64,000 nucleotides of DNA from JBQTKD01 sp052389435. Its GTDB lineage: Bacteria > Actinomycetota > Actinomycetes > Sporichthyales > Sporichthyaceae. The notes below the pieces were generated by a model that saw only the letters and a program-made list of their open reading frames with translations, ran no database searches and was not told where the DNA came from. A program made the translations under genes and the position numbers. The stretch is from positions 1 to 64,000 of the forward strand of contig JBQTIB010000004.1 in assembly GCA_052389435.1 (NCBI GenBank). Direction: 5' to 3'. The first letter of the stretch is position 1. Every line of letters begins with the position of its first letter. Of this stretch, positions 23,972 through 34,040 are shown in pieces.

Positions 23972-26641
<2,670 letters not shown>

Positions 26642-26761
26642 GAAGCGTCCTAGCGTCGAGAGGGTCGTGCGAGCGGTTGGAGATGGCCGACCGGGGGCGC
26701 CGATCGGCTAGATAGCCAACGCCGTCGTCTTTCGCATCCGAGTCCTCACGCTTCCGACTGT

Positions 26762-26805
26762 GCCACTAGCGATGCTTGGCGACGCCACTAGCGATGCTTG
26801 GCGAC
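26762..26805. repeat. Perfect 22-bp tandem duplication of a gene 3' end
   Basis: GCCACTAGCGATGCTTGGCGAC plus its exact copy occupy 26762-26783 and 26784-26805. The right copy holds the last codons and TAG of the small membrane-protein gene (VAKHR-stop); the left copy duplicates that end outside the gene. Confidence 0.9.
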
Positions 26806-27048
26806 GTCCGGGTCCCTCTCCGGCACGTCGTTGAGACCGAGGGCCTCGTAGAGCTCCTCCTCGCGGTCCCACATGGCGTCGCGCATGTCCTGCCCGAATT
26901 CGCGGACCGCCTCGCCGAGGATTGCGATGCTCCCGGCCAGGCGTTCGCTGGCGCCGGCGGGAGTCAGCGCGTGCGCCGCCTCGGAGATCTTGCGCGTGGC
27001 CATCACGCCCACCGCGACGCCGAGGCCCGTCCAGAACAGCCGCTTCAT
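26788..27048 (-). CDS. Small membrane-associated protein (DUF6167-like)
   Basis: 86 residues. A hydrophobic N-terminal segment (FWTGLGVAVGVMATR) could anchor it in the membrane; the rest is helical and acidic (GEAVREFGQDMRDAMWDREEELYEAL). Its ATG overlaps the stop of the DUF948 gene (ATGA), and the pair stands directly upstream of alaS, a conserved actinobacterial neighbourhood. Function unknown. The last five codons are duplicated beyond the stop by a 22-base tandem repeat. Confidence 0.75.
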   Translation of the reverse strand: MKRLFWTGLGVAVGVMATRKISEAAHALTPAGASERLAGSIAILGEAVREFGQDMRDAMWDREEELYEALGLNDVPERDPDVAKHR

Positions 27049-27524
27049 CGCCGCTTCGAGGCCTTCCGCGCGGCCTTGCGCGCCGCGACGCTGGCCTTGC
27101 GCCGCTCGGCCTTGCCCTTGCGGGACTCGGCGCGCATCTGGTCCTTGACCCGCTTGCGCATTTCCTTCTGCTTCTTGCCGCCCATGGCCCGGCGCACGCC
27201 GTAGGAGAAGGAGGCGACCTTGACCATCGGCCCGCCGAGCGAGACCGCCGCGATCTGGCTGAGCACGCTGAAGTTGCGGGTGATCGTGGAGACGTTGCCG
27301 GTGATGTCCTCGACCTTGTCCAGCGCCAGGTTCGTGGTCGCGACGGAGGTGGTGACCTCGTTCAACACCGGGAGCGTGGCGTCTCCCACCTCCCCCACGA
27401 CGCGGGTGAGTTCCTTGAGCACCTGGGCGAGGCGGACGAGCGCGAGGCCGAGGAAGAGCACGAGGAGCACCCAGCCGAACGCCACGGCGAGACCAGCCCA
27501 CTCACCTGGGGACACCGCGCACAC
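27045..27524 (-). CDS. DUF948-family membrane protein
   Basis: 159 residues. An N-terminal helix near residues 8-30 (WAGLAVAFGWVLLVLFLGLAL) is followed by a methyl-accepting-like helical stretch (LNEVTTSVATTNLALDKVEDITGNVSTITRN) typical of DUF948, then a very basic C-terminus (KKQKEMRKRVKDQMRAESRK). It lies upstream of the small membrane protein and alaS on the same strand, as in other actinobacteria. The role is unknown. Confidence 0.85.
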   Translation of the reverse strand: MCAVSPGEWAGLAVAFGWVLLVLFLGLALVRLAQVLKELTRVVGEVGDATLPVLNEVTTSVATTNLALDKVEDITGNVSTITRNFSVLSQIAAVSLGGPMVKVASFSYGVRRAMGGKKQKEMRKRVKDQMRAESRKGKAERRKASVAARKAARKASKRR

Positions 27525-27682
27525 CCCTTACCAGCCTGTTTCGGACCCCGAGAGCCTATCGACCCCGGGTGCGGGGCCACTTCCCCGCCGCCCGGACCTC
27601 AGGCGTCTCCGTGGGCGTGAGCCCTGCACCAGATCCCGGTCGGGCGTGCTGCGGGACGCCCGCGGGGCGGTAGAACGGTGCC

Positions 27683-28444
27683 ATGGACGAACGGTGGGCG
27701 CGGCGGTCGCGGAGCTTCGGAGCGATCGCCGAGCTCTACGACCTGCGTCGCCCCGGCTACCCGGACACGCTCTTCGACACCGTTCTGAACCTCGCCTCCG
27801 GCCGCAGGGTCCTCGACGTCGGCGCCGGCACCGGCCGCGCGAGCCTGGCCTTGGCCCGGCGCGGCGCGTCGGTACTGGCCGTCGAACCGGACGCGGCGAT
27901 GGCCGAGGTGCTGTGCCGGCGCGCCCCGACGGTCCAGGTCCAGGTCGCGGCCTTCGAAGACTGCGACGTCCCGCCCGCCACGTTCGACCTCGTGGTCGCC
28001 GCCCAGTCCTGGCACTGGGTCGACCACGACCGCGGCGCCCGGGTCGCCGCGGACGCGCTGTGCGAGGGCGGGCACCTGTGCCTGTGGTGGAACCGGCCGA
28101 ACGTGCTCGTCGGGCCGGTGTGGAATGCGATGGAGGCGGTGTACCGCTATCTCGCCCCGGAACTGCGCCCGGTGGTGTTGGGCCATCCGGCGCAGGTGGC
28201 CGGCGACGACGTCCCACCGGCGCCGGGCTTCGGCCCGTGGTCCTACGCCCACTGGGACTGGACCCAGAACTACGCCGCGGCCGAGTTCGCCGAACTGCTC
28301 GACACCCACTCCGACCACGCCGTGCTGCCGCCGATCCAACGGGAGCTGCTGCTCGAGGCGGTGGCCCGCACGGTGGACGACGTCGGTGGCGGCGCGGTGA
28401 CCTACCCGTACCGCACCTTCCTCGCCTACGCCCGTCGCCGGTAG
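27683..28444 (+). CDS. SAM-dependent methyltransferase, class I
   Basis: 253 residues. The SAM pocket is VLDVGAGTGRASLALARRG (motif I, residues about 43-61), then VLAVEPDAAM (motif II acidic loop) and FDLVVAAQSWHWVDHD (motif IV, methyltransferase type 11 pattern). The N-terminus FGAIAELYDLRRPGYPD is common in this group. The substrate cannot be told. It is the only plus-strand gene between the DUF948 gene and rarA, convergent with rarA, and looks like an insertion in the conserved rarA-alaS neighbourhood. Confidence 0.85.
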   Translation: MDERWARRSRSFGAIAELYDLRRPGYPDTLFDTVLNLASGRRVLDVGAGTGRASLALARRGASVLAVEPDAAMAEVLCRRAPTVQVQVAAFEDCDVPPATFDLVVAAQSWHWVDHDRGARVAADALCEGGHLCLWWNRPNVLVGPVWNAMEAVYRYLAPELRPVVLGHPAQVAGDDVPPAPGFGPWSYAHWDWTQNYAAAEFAELLDTHSDHAVLPPIQRELLLEAVARTVDDVGGGAVTYPYRTFLAYARRR

Positions 28445-28510
28445 CGAGCGCCGCTCGGTACCGACCGCCCGGGCCCGCCGGTGTTGGCCTTGTCCGAATT
28501 CGCTCCGCGC

Positions 28511-28538
28511 CCCGATCGGTGCCGAGCAGCGGATCGGG
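28511..28538 (-). terminator. Hairpin between the methyltransferase gene and rarA
   Basis: CCCGATC pairs with GATCGGG over a 14-base loop, 12 bases past the rarA stop. A larger, imperfect pairing also exists between CCGCTCGGTACCGA (28451-28464) and TCGGTGCCGAGCAGCGG (28516-28532). The two folds compete; either could terminate convergent transcription. Confidence 0.45.
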
Positions 28539-28550
28539 CGCGCGGGGGCG

Positions 28551-29879
28551 CTAACGGCCGCGGACCACGCGACGCAGGCGGGCCAGGCGCTCGGCGAGGT
28601 CGCGTTCGGCGCCGTTGGCCGTCGGGGTGTAGTAGTCCCGGCCGACGACCTCGTCCGGCGGGTACTGCTGCTCGGCGACCCCGTGCGGGAAGGAGTGCGC
28701 GTACCGGTACCCGACGCCGTGGCCGTGCGCCTTGGCCCCCGGGTAGTGCCCGTCGCGCAGGTGCGGCGGCACCGAGCCGATCCGTCCGGCCGCGAGGTCG
28801 GCTGACGCGGCGTCGATCGCCGCGATGACCGCATTGGACTTCGGCGCCAGGGCCAGGGCGATCGTCGCGTGCGCGAGCAGCAGCCTGCCTTCGGGCATGC
28901 CGATCAGCGCGACGCCCTGCGCGGCGGCCACGGCGAGCGGCAGCGCGGTGGAATCGGCCAGGCCGATGTCCTCACTCGCCAGGATCATCAGGCGCCGGGC
29001 CAGGAAGCGCGGGTCCTCGCCTGCCTCGATCATGCGCGCCAGGTAGTGCAGGGCCGCGTCGGGGTCGGAGCCGCGGACGCTCTTGATGAACGCGGAGATC
29101 ACGTCGTAGTGCTGGTCCCCGTCTCGGTCGTAGCGGGCTGCGGCCTTGGACACCGCCCGCTCCACCAGGGCCAGGTCGATCTCGGTCCGCCCGAGGTCCA
29201 ACGCCGCGCCGGCCGAGGCCTCCAGGGCCGTCAACGCCCGCCGCGCGTCTCCCCCGGCCACCCGCACCAGGTGGTCGCGGGCGTCGGGGGCCAGGGTCGC
29301 GGCCTTCGCCAGCCCGCGGTCCTCGACGAGCGCCCGTTCCAGCAGGTCCTCGATGTGACGTTCCGTCAGCGACTGCAGGGTGAGCAGCAGCGAGCGGGAC
29401 AGCAGCGGCGAGATCACCGCAAACGAGGGGTTCTCCGTCGTCGCGGCGACGAGGGTGACGATCCGGTCTTCGACGGCGTGCAGCAGCGAATCCTGCTGTG
29501 CCTTGGAGAAGCGGTGCACCTCGTCGAGAAACAGCACGGTCTGTTTGCCGCTCAGGTCGTTCTTCGCGCCGTTCAGGACGTCCCGAACGTCCTTGACTCC
29601 GGCGCTCACCGCGGACAGTTCGACGAATCGCCGCCCGGTCGCCGAGGCGATGATCCGTGCGAGCGTCGTCTTGCCGGTGCCGGGCGGCCCCCACAGCAGA
29701 ACCGACGCCGGTGCCGCGGCGCTGCTCCCCGGATCGGCCTGCACCAGACGCCGCAACGGCGAACCCGGCTCGAGCAGGTGCTCCTGTCCGACGACCTCCT
29801 CCAGGGTGCGCGGCCGCATCCGCACGGCCAACGGCGAAACCCGGCCCGCGGCGGCGTCGAAGAGCGAGTCCGGTTCCAC
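28551..29879 (-). CDS. rarA: Replication-associated recombination protein A (MgsA/WHIP AAA+ ATPase)
   Basis: 442 residues; AAA+ clamp-loader-like ATPase acting at stalled forks. MRPRTLEEVVGQEHLL opens the AAA domain; Walker A GPPGTGKTTLA, Walker B VLFLDEVHRF, sensor 1 AATTENPSF and arginine finger region SPLLSR are intact. The MgsA C-terminal domain contains QHYDVISAFIKSVRGSDPDAALHYLARM and the ending HGVGYRYAHSFPHGVAEQQYPP. The GTG at 29879 starts at the conserved VEPDSLFD. In mycobacteria it is near aspS; here 6.2 kb of accessory DNA separates them. Confidence 0.95.
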   Translation of the reverse strand: MEPDSLFDAAAGRVSPLAVRMRPRTLEEVVGQEHLLEPGSPLRRLVQADPGSSAAAPASVLLWGPPGTGKTTLARIIASATGRRFVELSAVSAGVKDVRDVLNGAKNDLSGKQTVLFLDEVHRFSKAQQDSLLHAVEDRIVTLVAATTENPSFAVISPLLSRSLLLTLQSLTERHIEDLLERALVEDRGLAKAATLAPDARDHLVRVAGGDARRALTALEASAGAALDLGRTEIDLALVERAVSKAAARYDRDGDQHYDVISAFIKSVRGSDPDAALHYLARMIEAGEDPRFLARRLMILASEDIGLADSTALPLAVAAAQGVALIGMPEGRLLLAHATIALALAPKSNAVIAAIDAASADLAAGRIGSVPPHLRDGHYPGAKAHGHGVGYRYAHSFPHGVAEQQYPPDEVVGRDYYTPTANGAERDLAERLARLRRVVRGR

Positions 29880-29976
29880 GTTCGCGACCCTACGTCGCCA
29901 CGCCGCCGCCGGGGACACCACCGGGGCGCCGGGCGCGCGGCTCAATGTCCCGCCCCGGCCAACCGATGGAGAGAGT

Positions 29977-31032
29977 GTGACGATCCGCAGGCTCCGCGCC
30001 ACCTCCGCCGTCGCCGCCGTCGCCCTCGCGGTCTCGCTTCCGGGCGCGGAGGGCACCGCCTTCGCGGCGGCGAGCGTCGACACCGCCCACCCGTTCTCCG
30101 ACCCGGTGTGGTGGCCGCTGCGCACGCCCGGGGTCGTGGACTGCACGAAGAGCAACCCGGGCTGCAGCAAGCACCACCACTTCTACGGCATCGCCGTGCT
30201 GTCCAAGGACCGCGACGACACCAACGTCTACAACAAGACCGCCGGGGTGTACGCCATGGGCGCCGGCATCGTGCACATGGGAGACGCGAAGGGCCGCGCG
30301 TGCGGCCAGAAGTACGACTCGACCACCTTCGGCAAGTGGGTGTGGATCGACCACGGCGGCGGGGTGATCTCCCGCTACGCCCATCTGTCGACGATCTCGG
30401 TCAAGGAGGGCCAGCGCGTCTCCCCCGACACCCGGTTGGGCACGGTCGGCAACACCGGCATCGCCAACCCCGCAAACTGCCACATCCACTACGTGACCTT
30501 CGGGTTGAAGTTCCCCGGCATCTACGGGCCGTCGGCCGGCCGGGAGTTCTCGACCTCCACCGTCGGCGCCGCGAACGGCAGGCTCTACGCCTGCGGGCTC
30601 GACGGCCGCCGCCAGACCTGGCCCGAGGCGCTCAAACTGCCCGGGAGCCCGACCCGCATCGAGGCCCTGCCGAAGAAGACGGTGCTGCCCGCCACCGGCA
30701 ACGCCTGTCGCTCCGGCGCCCCCAAGACCACGGCCAAGCCCACCGGCGTGAAGCTCGCGACGGCCGGTTCCGGGGCGCTGAAGGCGACCTGGACCAAGCC
30801 CTCCACGAGCAGCGGCGTGGACAAGGTCCGCCTCGAACTCGGCGAGTACCACCCGAGCACCTCGAGTTGGGACAAGGAGAAGCGCGAGCGGTGGAAGGAC
30901 CTGTCCGCGACCACCGGCAGCTACACCTTCAAGGAGCTGACGCACCGCAAGCGCTGGCGGGTGCGGGTCTGGTTCCACACCAAGGCCGGTTGGAGCGCCC
31001 CGAGTTCCTGGGTCGAGCGCACCACGACGTAG
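29977..31032 (+). CDS. Secreted M23-like (LysM peptidase fold) protein with fibronectin-like C-terminus
   Basis: 351 residues from GTG 29977, preceded by GGAGAG. Signal peptide to about residue 28 (TSAVAAVALAVSLPG). The M23 fold is recognisable at SRYAHLS and the NCHIHYVTF (HxH) site. The first metal motif is atypical: where active enzymes have H-x-G-x-D the protein has HFYGIAV, so the Asp ligand is Ala. Four or more cysteines (DCTKSNPGC, RACGQK, NACRSG) may form disulfides. Residues about 245-351 look like a fibronectin type III or Ig-like domain (PTGVKLATAGSGALKATW). Either a degenerate M23 peptidase or a cell-wall binder. Confidence 0.72.
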   Translation: MTIRRLRATSAVAAVALAVSLPGAEGTAFAAASVDTAHPFSDPVWWPLRTPGVVDCTKSNPGCSKHHHFYGIAVLSKDRDDTNVYNKTAGVYAMGAGIVHMGDAKGRACGQKYDSTTFGKWVWIDHGGGVISRYAHLSTISVKEGQRVSPDTRLGTVGNTGIANPANCHIHYVTFGLKFPGIYGPSAGREFSTSTVGAANGRLYACGLDGRRQTWPEALKLPGSPTRIEALPKKTVLPATGNACRSGAPKTTAKPTGVKLATAGSGALKATWTKPSTSSGVDKVRLELGEYHPSTSSWDKEKRERWKDLSATTGSYTFKELTHRKRWRVRVWFHTKAGWSAPSSWVERTTT

Positions 31033-31055
31033 TCACCGCATGTGCTAACGCGACT

Positions 31056-31071
31056 ACACGGACGTCGGTGT
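31056..31071. promoter_or_regulatory. Possible VapBC-1 operator
   Basis: ACACGGACGTCGGTGT is an inverted repeat matching at 7 of 8 positions per arm, overlapping the antitoxin GTG start at 31070. Antitoxin operators of this family usually sit in that position. Confidence 0.35.
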
Positions 31072-31315
31072 GCGCGAACTGAAGGCGAAGCTGTCCGCCT
31101 ACCTTCAGAAGGCCGCGGGCGGGGAGGTCATCACCGTCACCGATCGCGGCAGGCCGATCGCCGTTCTCGGCCCGCCGCCCGGCAGAGTCGATCTCGAGGC
31201 GGCGGTCGAAGCAGGGTGGGTGACCCCGGCCGTCGGGTCCGGGCTCGCGCCGTTCCGACCCATCGCCGGAACCGGGCGAGTGCTCGACGCCCTGGCGCAG
31301 GCTCGCGACGAGTGA
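31070..31315 (+). CDS. Phd/YefM-like antitoxin, VapBC module 1
   Basis: 81 residues. The N-terminus VRELKAKLSAYLQKAAGGEVITVTDRGRPIAVL is the Phd/YefM DNA-binding fold; the acidic C-terminal part would wrap the toxin. No ribosome binding site is visible and the GTG is the first start after an in-frame TAA at 31046, so a leaderless message is possible. The stop overlaps the toxin start (GTGA), giving the usual coupled stoichiometry. Confidence 0.85.
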   Translation: MRELKAKLSAYLQKAAGGEVITVTDRGRPIAVLGPPPGRVDLEAAVEAGWVTPAVGSGLAPFRPIAGTGRVLDALAQARDE

Positions 31316-31713
31316 CCAGGTACGTGGACTCCAGCGCACTGCTCAAGCGGTACGTGGAGGAACCCGACTCCGAACTCGCGACGACCCTGCTCGGCTCCGA
31401 CCCGCACCTGGTCACCGCCCGCCACACCGTCGTCGAAGTCCGACGCAATCTGGCCCGCCTGCTGAGCGCCGGCCAGGCCGTCACCGCCCGGGCGGCGTTT
31501 GCGCAGGACCTCGGCTCGTTCGCGGTGATCGAACTGGACGCGCAGACCTGCGCGCTGGCGGCGACCCTCGCCGAGTCCAGCGGCGCCCGCTCCCTCGACT
31601 CCCTGCACCTCGCGGCGGCCCGGCGGCTGGGCACCGCCCTGACCTTCCTGACCTTCGACCTCCGCCAGGCGCAGATCGCCCGGTCGCTCGGCTTCACCGT
31701 CCTCGGCGCCTGA
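31312..31713 (+). CDS. vapC: PIN-domain ribonuclease toxin (VapC), module 1
   Basis: 133 residues; RNA-cleaving toxin. First acidic residue in YVDSSALLKRYVEEPDS, second in VVEVRRNLARLL, third in ARSLDSLHLAAARRL and the last in FLTFDLRQAQIARSLGF, so the PIN active-site quartet is intact. GTG start inside the antitoxin stop. It opens the accessory block between rarA and aspS after the M23-like gene. Confidence 0.87.
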   Translation: MTRYVDSSALLKRYVEEPDSELATTLLGSDPHLVTARHTVVEVRRNLARLLSAGQAVTARAAFAQDLGSFAVIELDAQTCALAATLAESSGARSLDSLHLAAARRLGTALTFLTFDLRQAQIARSLGFTVLGA

Positions 31714-31802
31714 GCACCCCGGCCCAGACGCCTCGGTCCCGAGCGCCTGGAACCTCGACCCGGGCGGCTGCTCGCAGACCGCCCACGGCGCTACCGTGGC
31801 CC

Positions 31803-32378
31803 ATGCCCGAAGCGCCGACGAGCGATGTACGCCACCGCGGCGGCGACCTCCCCGCCGTGGCGGTCCGGTCGACGTCGAACGGGCGCTGCGTGCCGCCGGC
31901 CCCGAACTGGGTCCATCCGAGCCCGGACACGGGACGTCGGCTGCCGTGGTTGGCGCGAGTCGGTCGGGCATTCCCGGTCCTGCCCGCGTTGCTCGCGCTC
32001 GCCTTAGCCCTGCTCCTCCCAGGGGCCGCCCCGGCTCACGCCACCTCGATCGCCGAGTCCCTGCACCCGAGTGCCGCGTCGACCTGCGCCTACGACCCGC
32101 AGCCGAGGTCGTGGACGACCTACGACCCGACCTCATCGCACGGAGCACGGGACGCAGCGCACGCTCGTATCGCCCCCGAAAGCACCCGCGGTTCGAAATC
32201 GCCGGTCCCGAAAGCGGACTACGACCTCCACCGCCACGTAGTTCACACCTAATACGTCATCCCCCCGGGCGCTACAGGCGCCAAGGGCGAGTCCGTGGGT
32301 ACAGGCGTCCTGGTCCACAACTGCGACTGGGCGAAGGTGACCCACCGGCAGGTCAGTCGACCCGCCAGGCGAACCTGA
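31803..32378 (+). pseudogene. Relic of a polymorphic-toxin (Hint/pretoxin) protein
   Basis: An ATG at 31803 opens a 149-residue frame with a Leu/Ala-rich export signal (PVLPALLALALALLLPGAA, AHATSI). It stops at TAA 32250-32252. Reading past the stop in the same frame gives YVIPPGATGAKGESVGTGVLVHNCDW, preceded by YDLHRHVVHT. The order 'D-H-VVHT-YV-----VLVHN' is the end of the pretoxin Hint domain that normally precedes the toxin tip in RHS or polymorphic toxins. Nothing between the signal and this end is recognisable, so a large internal deletion plus a nonsense mutation is likely. The end overlaps the convergent glycine-rich gene. Confidence 0.6.
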
Positions 32379-33309
32379 TACGCCCGTCGCCTCGGTGGTC
32401 GCCGACCGGGACGGCCAGGGCCCGGGCGTCGGGGTGCACGTAGGCGCTGCCGCCGCCCCCGCCTCCGGACGGCCCGAGGTAGAGCGGGCGCCCACCGCCG
32501 GCGCCGCCGAACCAGCCGCCGCCACCCCCGCCGCCGCCGGTAGTGCCGAAGAAGTCGGCGTCGCCCGCCCCGCCGCGGCCCGGGCCACCCGCCCGGGGAT
32601 CGGCGGCCGGCGCCACCGGGCCCTGCGCCGCGGGTGCGAGGTAGCTCCCGCCGCCGGCGCTCGCCGTGCCGTGTGGTCCGCCGATCGGCACCGGGCGTCC
32701 GGTCGTGGCCTCGCCGCCGAGCCCGCCGCCGCGCCCACCCGCGGAGACGGTCGCGTCGGGGAGGTCGAGGAACGGGGTGAAGCCCAGCAGGTTCAGGCGC
32801 GTGGACCCGGTCGCACCGCCGGCACCGCCACCGCCGCCCGCGACCAGGACTCGATCCGCCAGGGCGCCGGTGCCGACGCGGACGTCGCTCGCTCCGCCGC
32901 CGCCGGCCCCGCCGCCGCCCGGCTCGTAGGCCGACCCGGCCGGCCCGCCGCCGTTGTACCCGGCGTTGATCCCCGGGCAGTCGTCGACGTCGCAGCCGCG
33001 ACCGCCCACGGTGAACCACAGAATCTGACCGGGGGTCACCCGCAGTACTGCGCGGACGATTCCACCGCCTCCACCCAGGTCACCGCCGCCCTGCGCGCCG
33101 TAGAGATCGACGGTGACTCGGTGCACCCCGGCGGGGACCCGCCACTGGTAGCGGCCCGGGCGGTTCGCCTCGCAGAAGCCACCTCGACGTTGCTCCTCAC
33201 AGCGCAGGCTCGCGGCCGTGACCGGCGACGTCGTCGCCGCGACCGGGAGCGCGGGGACGAGTGCGGCGATCGCCGCAACGAGAACGACCGCGGCGAGACG
33301 GGCGATCAC
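32353..33309 (-). CDS. Secreted glycine-rich protein (Gly_rich, ALK/LTK-like repeat)
   Basis: 318 residues from GTG 33309, whose bases overlap the preceding stop (GTGA). Signal peptide IARLAAVVLVAAIAALVPALPVAATT. The mature part starts CEEQRRGGFCEANRPGRYQWRVPAGVHRVTVDLYGAQGGGD, then alternates beta-strand segments with Gly runs (GGGGIVRAVLRVTPGQILWFTVGGRG, GAGGGGASDVRVG, VLVAGGGGGAGG, GGGGGGGGW). This pattern matches the glycine-rich beta-sandwich family found in secreted bacterial proteins and in ALK/LTK receptors. Four cysteines are seen. Function unknown; adhesion or binding is a guess. Confidence 0.75.
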   Translation of the reverse strand: MIARLAAVVLVAAIAALVPALPVAATTSPVTAASLRCEEQRRGGFCEANRPGRYQWRVPAGVHRVTVDLYGAQGGGDLGGGGGIVRAVLRVTPGQILWFTVGGRGCDVDDCPGINAGYNGGGPAGSAYEPGGGGAGGGGASDVRVGTGALADRVLVAGGGGGAGGATGSTRLNLLGFTPFLDLPDATVSAGGRGGGLGGEATTGRPVPIGGPHGTASAGGGSYLAPAAQGPVAPAADPRAGGPGRGGAGDADFFGTTGGGGGGGGWFGGAGGGRPLYLGPSGGGGGGSAYVHPDARALAVPVGDHRGDGRIRFAWRVD

Positions 33310-34040
33310 GAGGCTCCCCACTCCAGGACGACCGAGCCGTCGCCGTCGTTGACCCCCGGCGCGAGTTCGACCGCGGCGCCGGCGGGGTGGGCCCAACTGC
33401 TCCCGCCGCCACCGGCCCCACCGGGAACGATCAGGCCGGCTGCGGGCAGCACCGGCCACACCGAGGGCAGTTCGGCGTAGCGGCCACCGGACAGATCCCC
33501 GCCCCGGTATCCCCCGCCGCCGCCCCCGCCGCCGCGGGTGCGCAGTTCCGGCCCGTAGCCGGCCGACGCGCCGCGGCCGGGCTCGCCCGGCGTGTTCGGT
33601 CCTCCGGTCGCGACCGCCACGAGTGGCACTCCGGCGTCGGTCAGCGGTCCGGCCACGTCCACGGGTTCTGCAGCGAGCGTTCCGCCCTCCCCTCCGGAGG
33701 CGAGGAACCCGGCGCCGCCGCCCCCGCCCGCGATCAGCAACAGCGTGGATCGTGCCAGTCCACCGGCGAGACTGGACGCGCCGCCGCCCCCGCCGCCGGC
33801 GGCCCGTCCAGCGGCGCCTGCCCCGCCACCGCCGTAGCCCCCGCGGGCCGCGCCGGCATCCGCCACGCCGTCGTACCCGCGCCCGCCGACGACGATCACC
33901 AGGAGGGTCCCGGGGCGCACCGCGAACTCGGCCGCCGCGCGTGCCCCCCGGCCGCCCGCGACGCGCACCGGGTCCGCCGCGCCGCCCGCTGCCCCGAGCA
34001 CGATGGCCCGCACTGACGCACCCCCGCCGGGACGCGCCAC
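33306..34040 (-). CDS. Glycine-rich C-terminal part, probably split from the upstream propeller gene by a frameshift
   Basis: Up to 244 residues in frame. It has the same Gly_rich pattern as its downstream neighbour (RAIVLGAAGGAADPVRVAGG, RPGTLLVIVVGGRGYDG, LLLIAGGGGGAGF, GGGGGGGGYRGGDL), ending SVVLEWGAS, but it lacks a signal peptide and any ribosome binding site. Its GTG at 34040 lies inside the preceding gene in another frame. Adding one G to the run at about 34018-34025 would join ALWRVPAG of the upstream frame to ASVRAIVLG here, mirroring QWRVPAGVHRVTVDLYG in the neighbour. It is therefore best read as the second half of a 33306-35320 gene. Confidence 0.55.
   Translation of the reverse strand: MARPGGGASVRAIVLGAAGGAADPVRVAGGRGARAAAEFAVRPGTLLVIVVGGRGYDGVADAGAARGGYGGGGAGAAGRAAGGGGGGASSLAGGLARSTLLLIAGGGGGAGFLASGGEGGTLAAEPVDVAGPLTDAGVPLVAVATGGPNTPGEPGRGASAGYGPELRTRGGGGGGGGYRGGDLSGGRYAELPSVWPVLPAAGLIVPGGAGGGGSSWAHPAGAAVELAPGVNDGDGSVVLEWGAS

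Noticed and set aside
26642..26787. T-box or tRNA in the alaS leader
   Set aside because: No specifier loop, no TGG-containing antiterminator, and no cloverleaf can be drawn.
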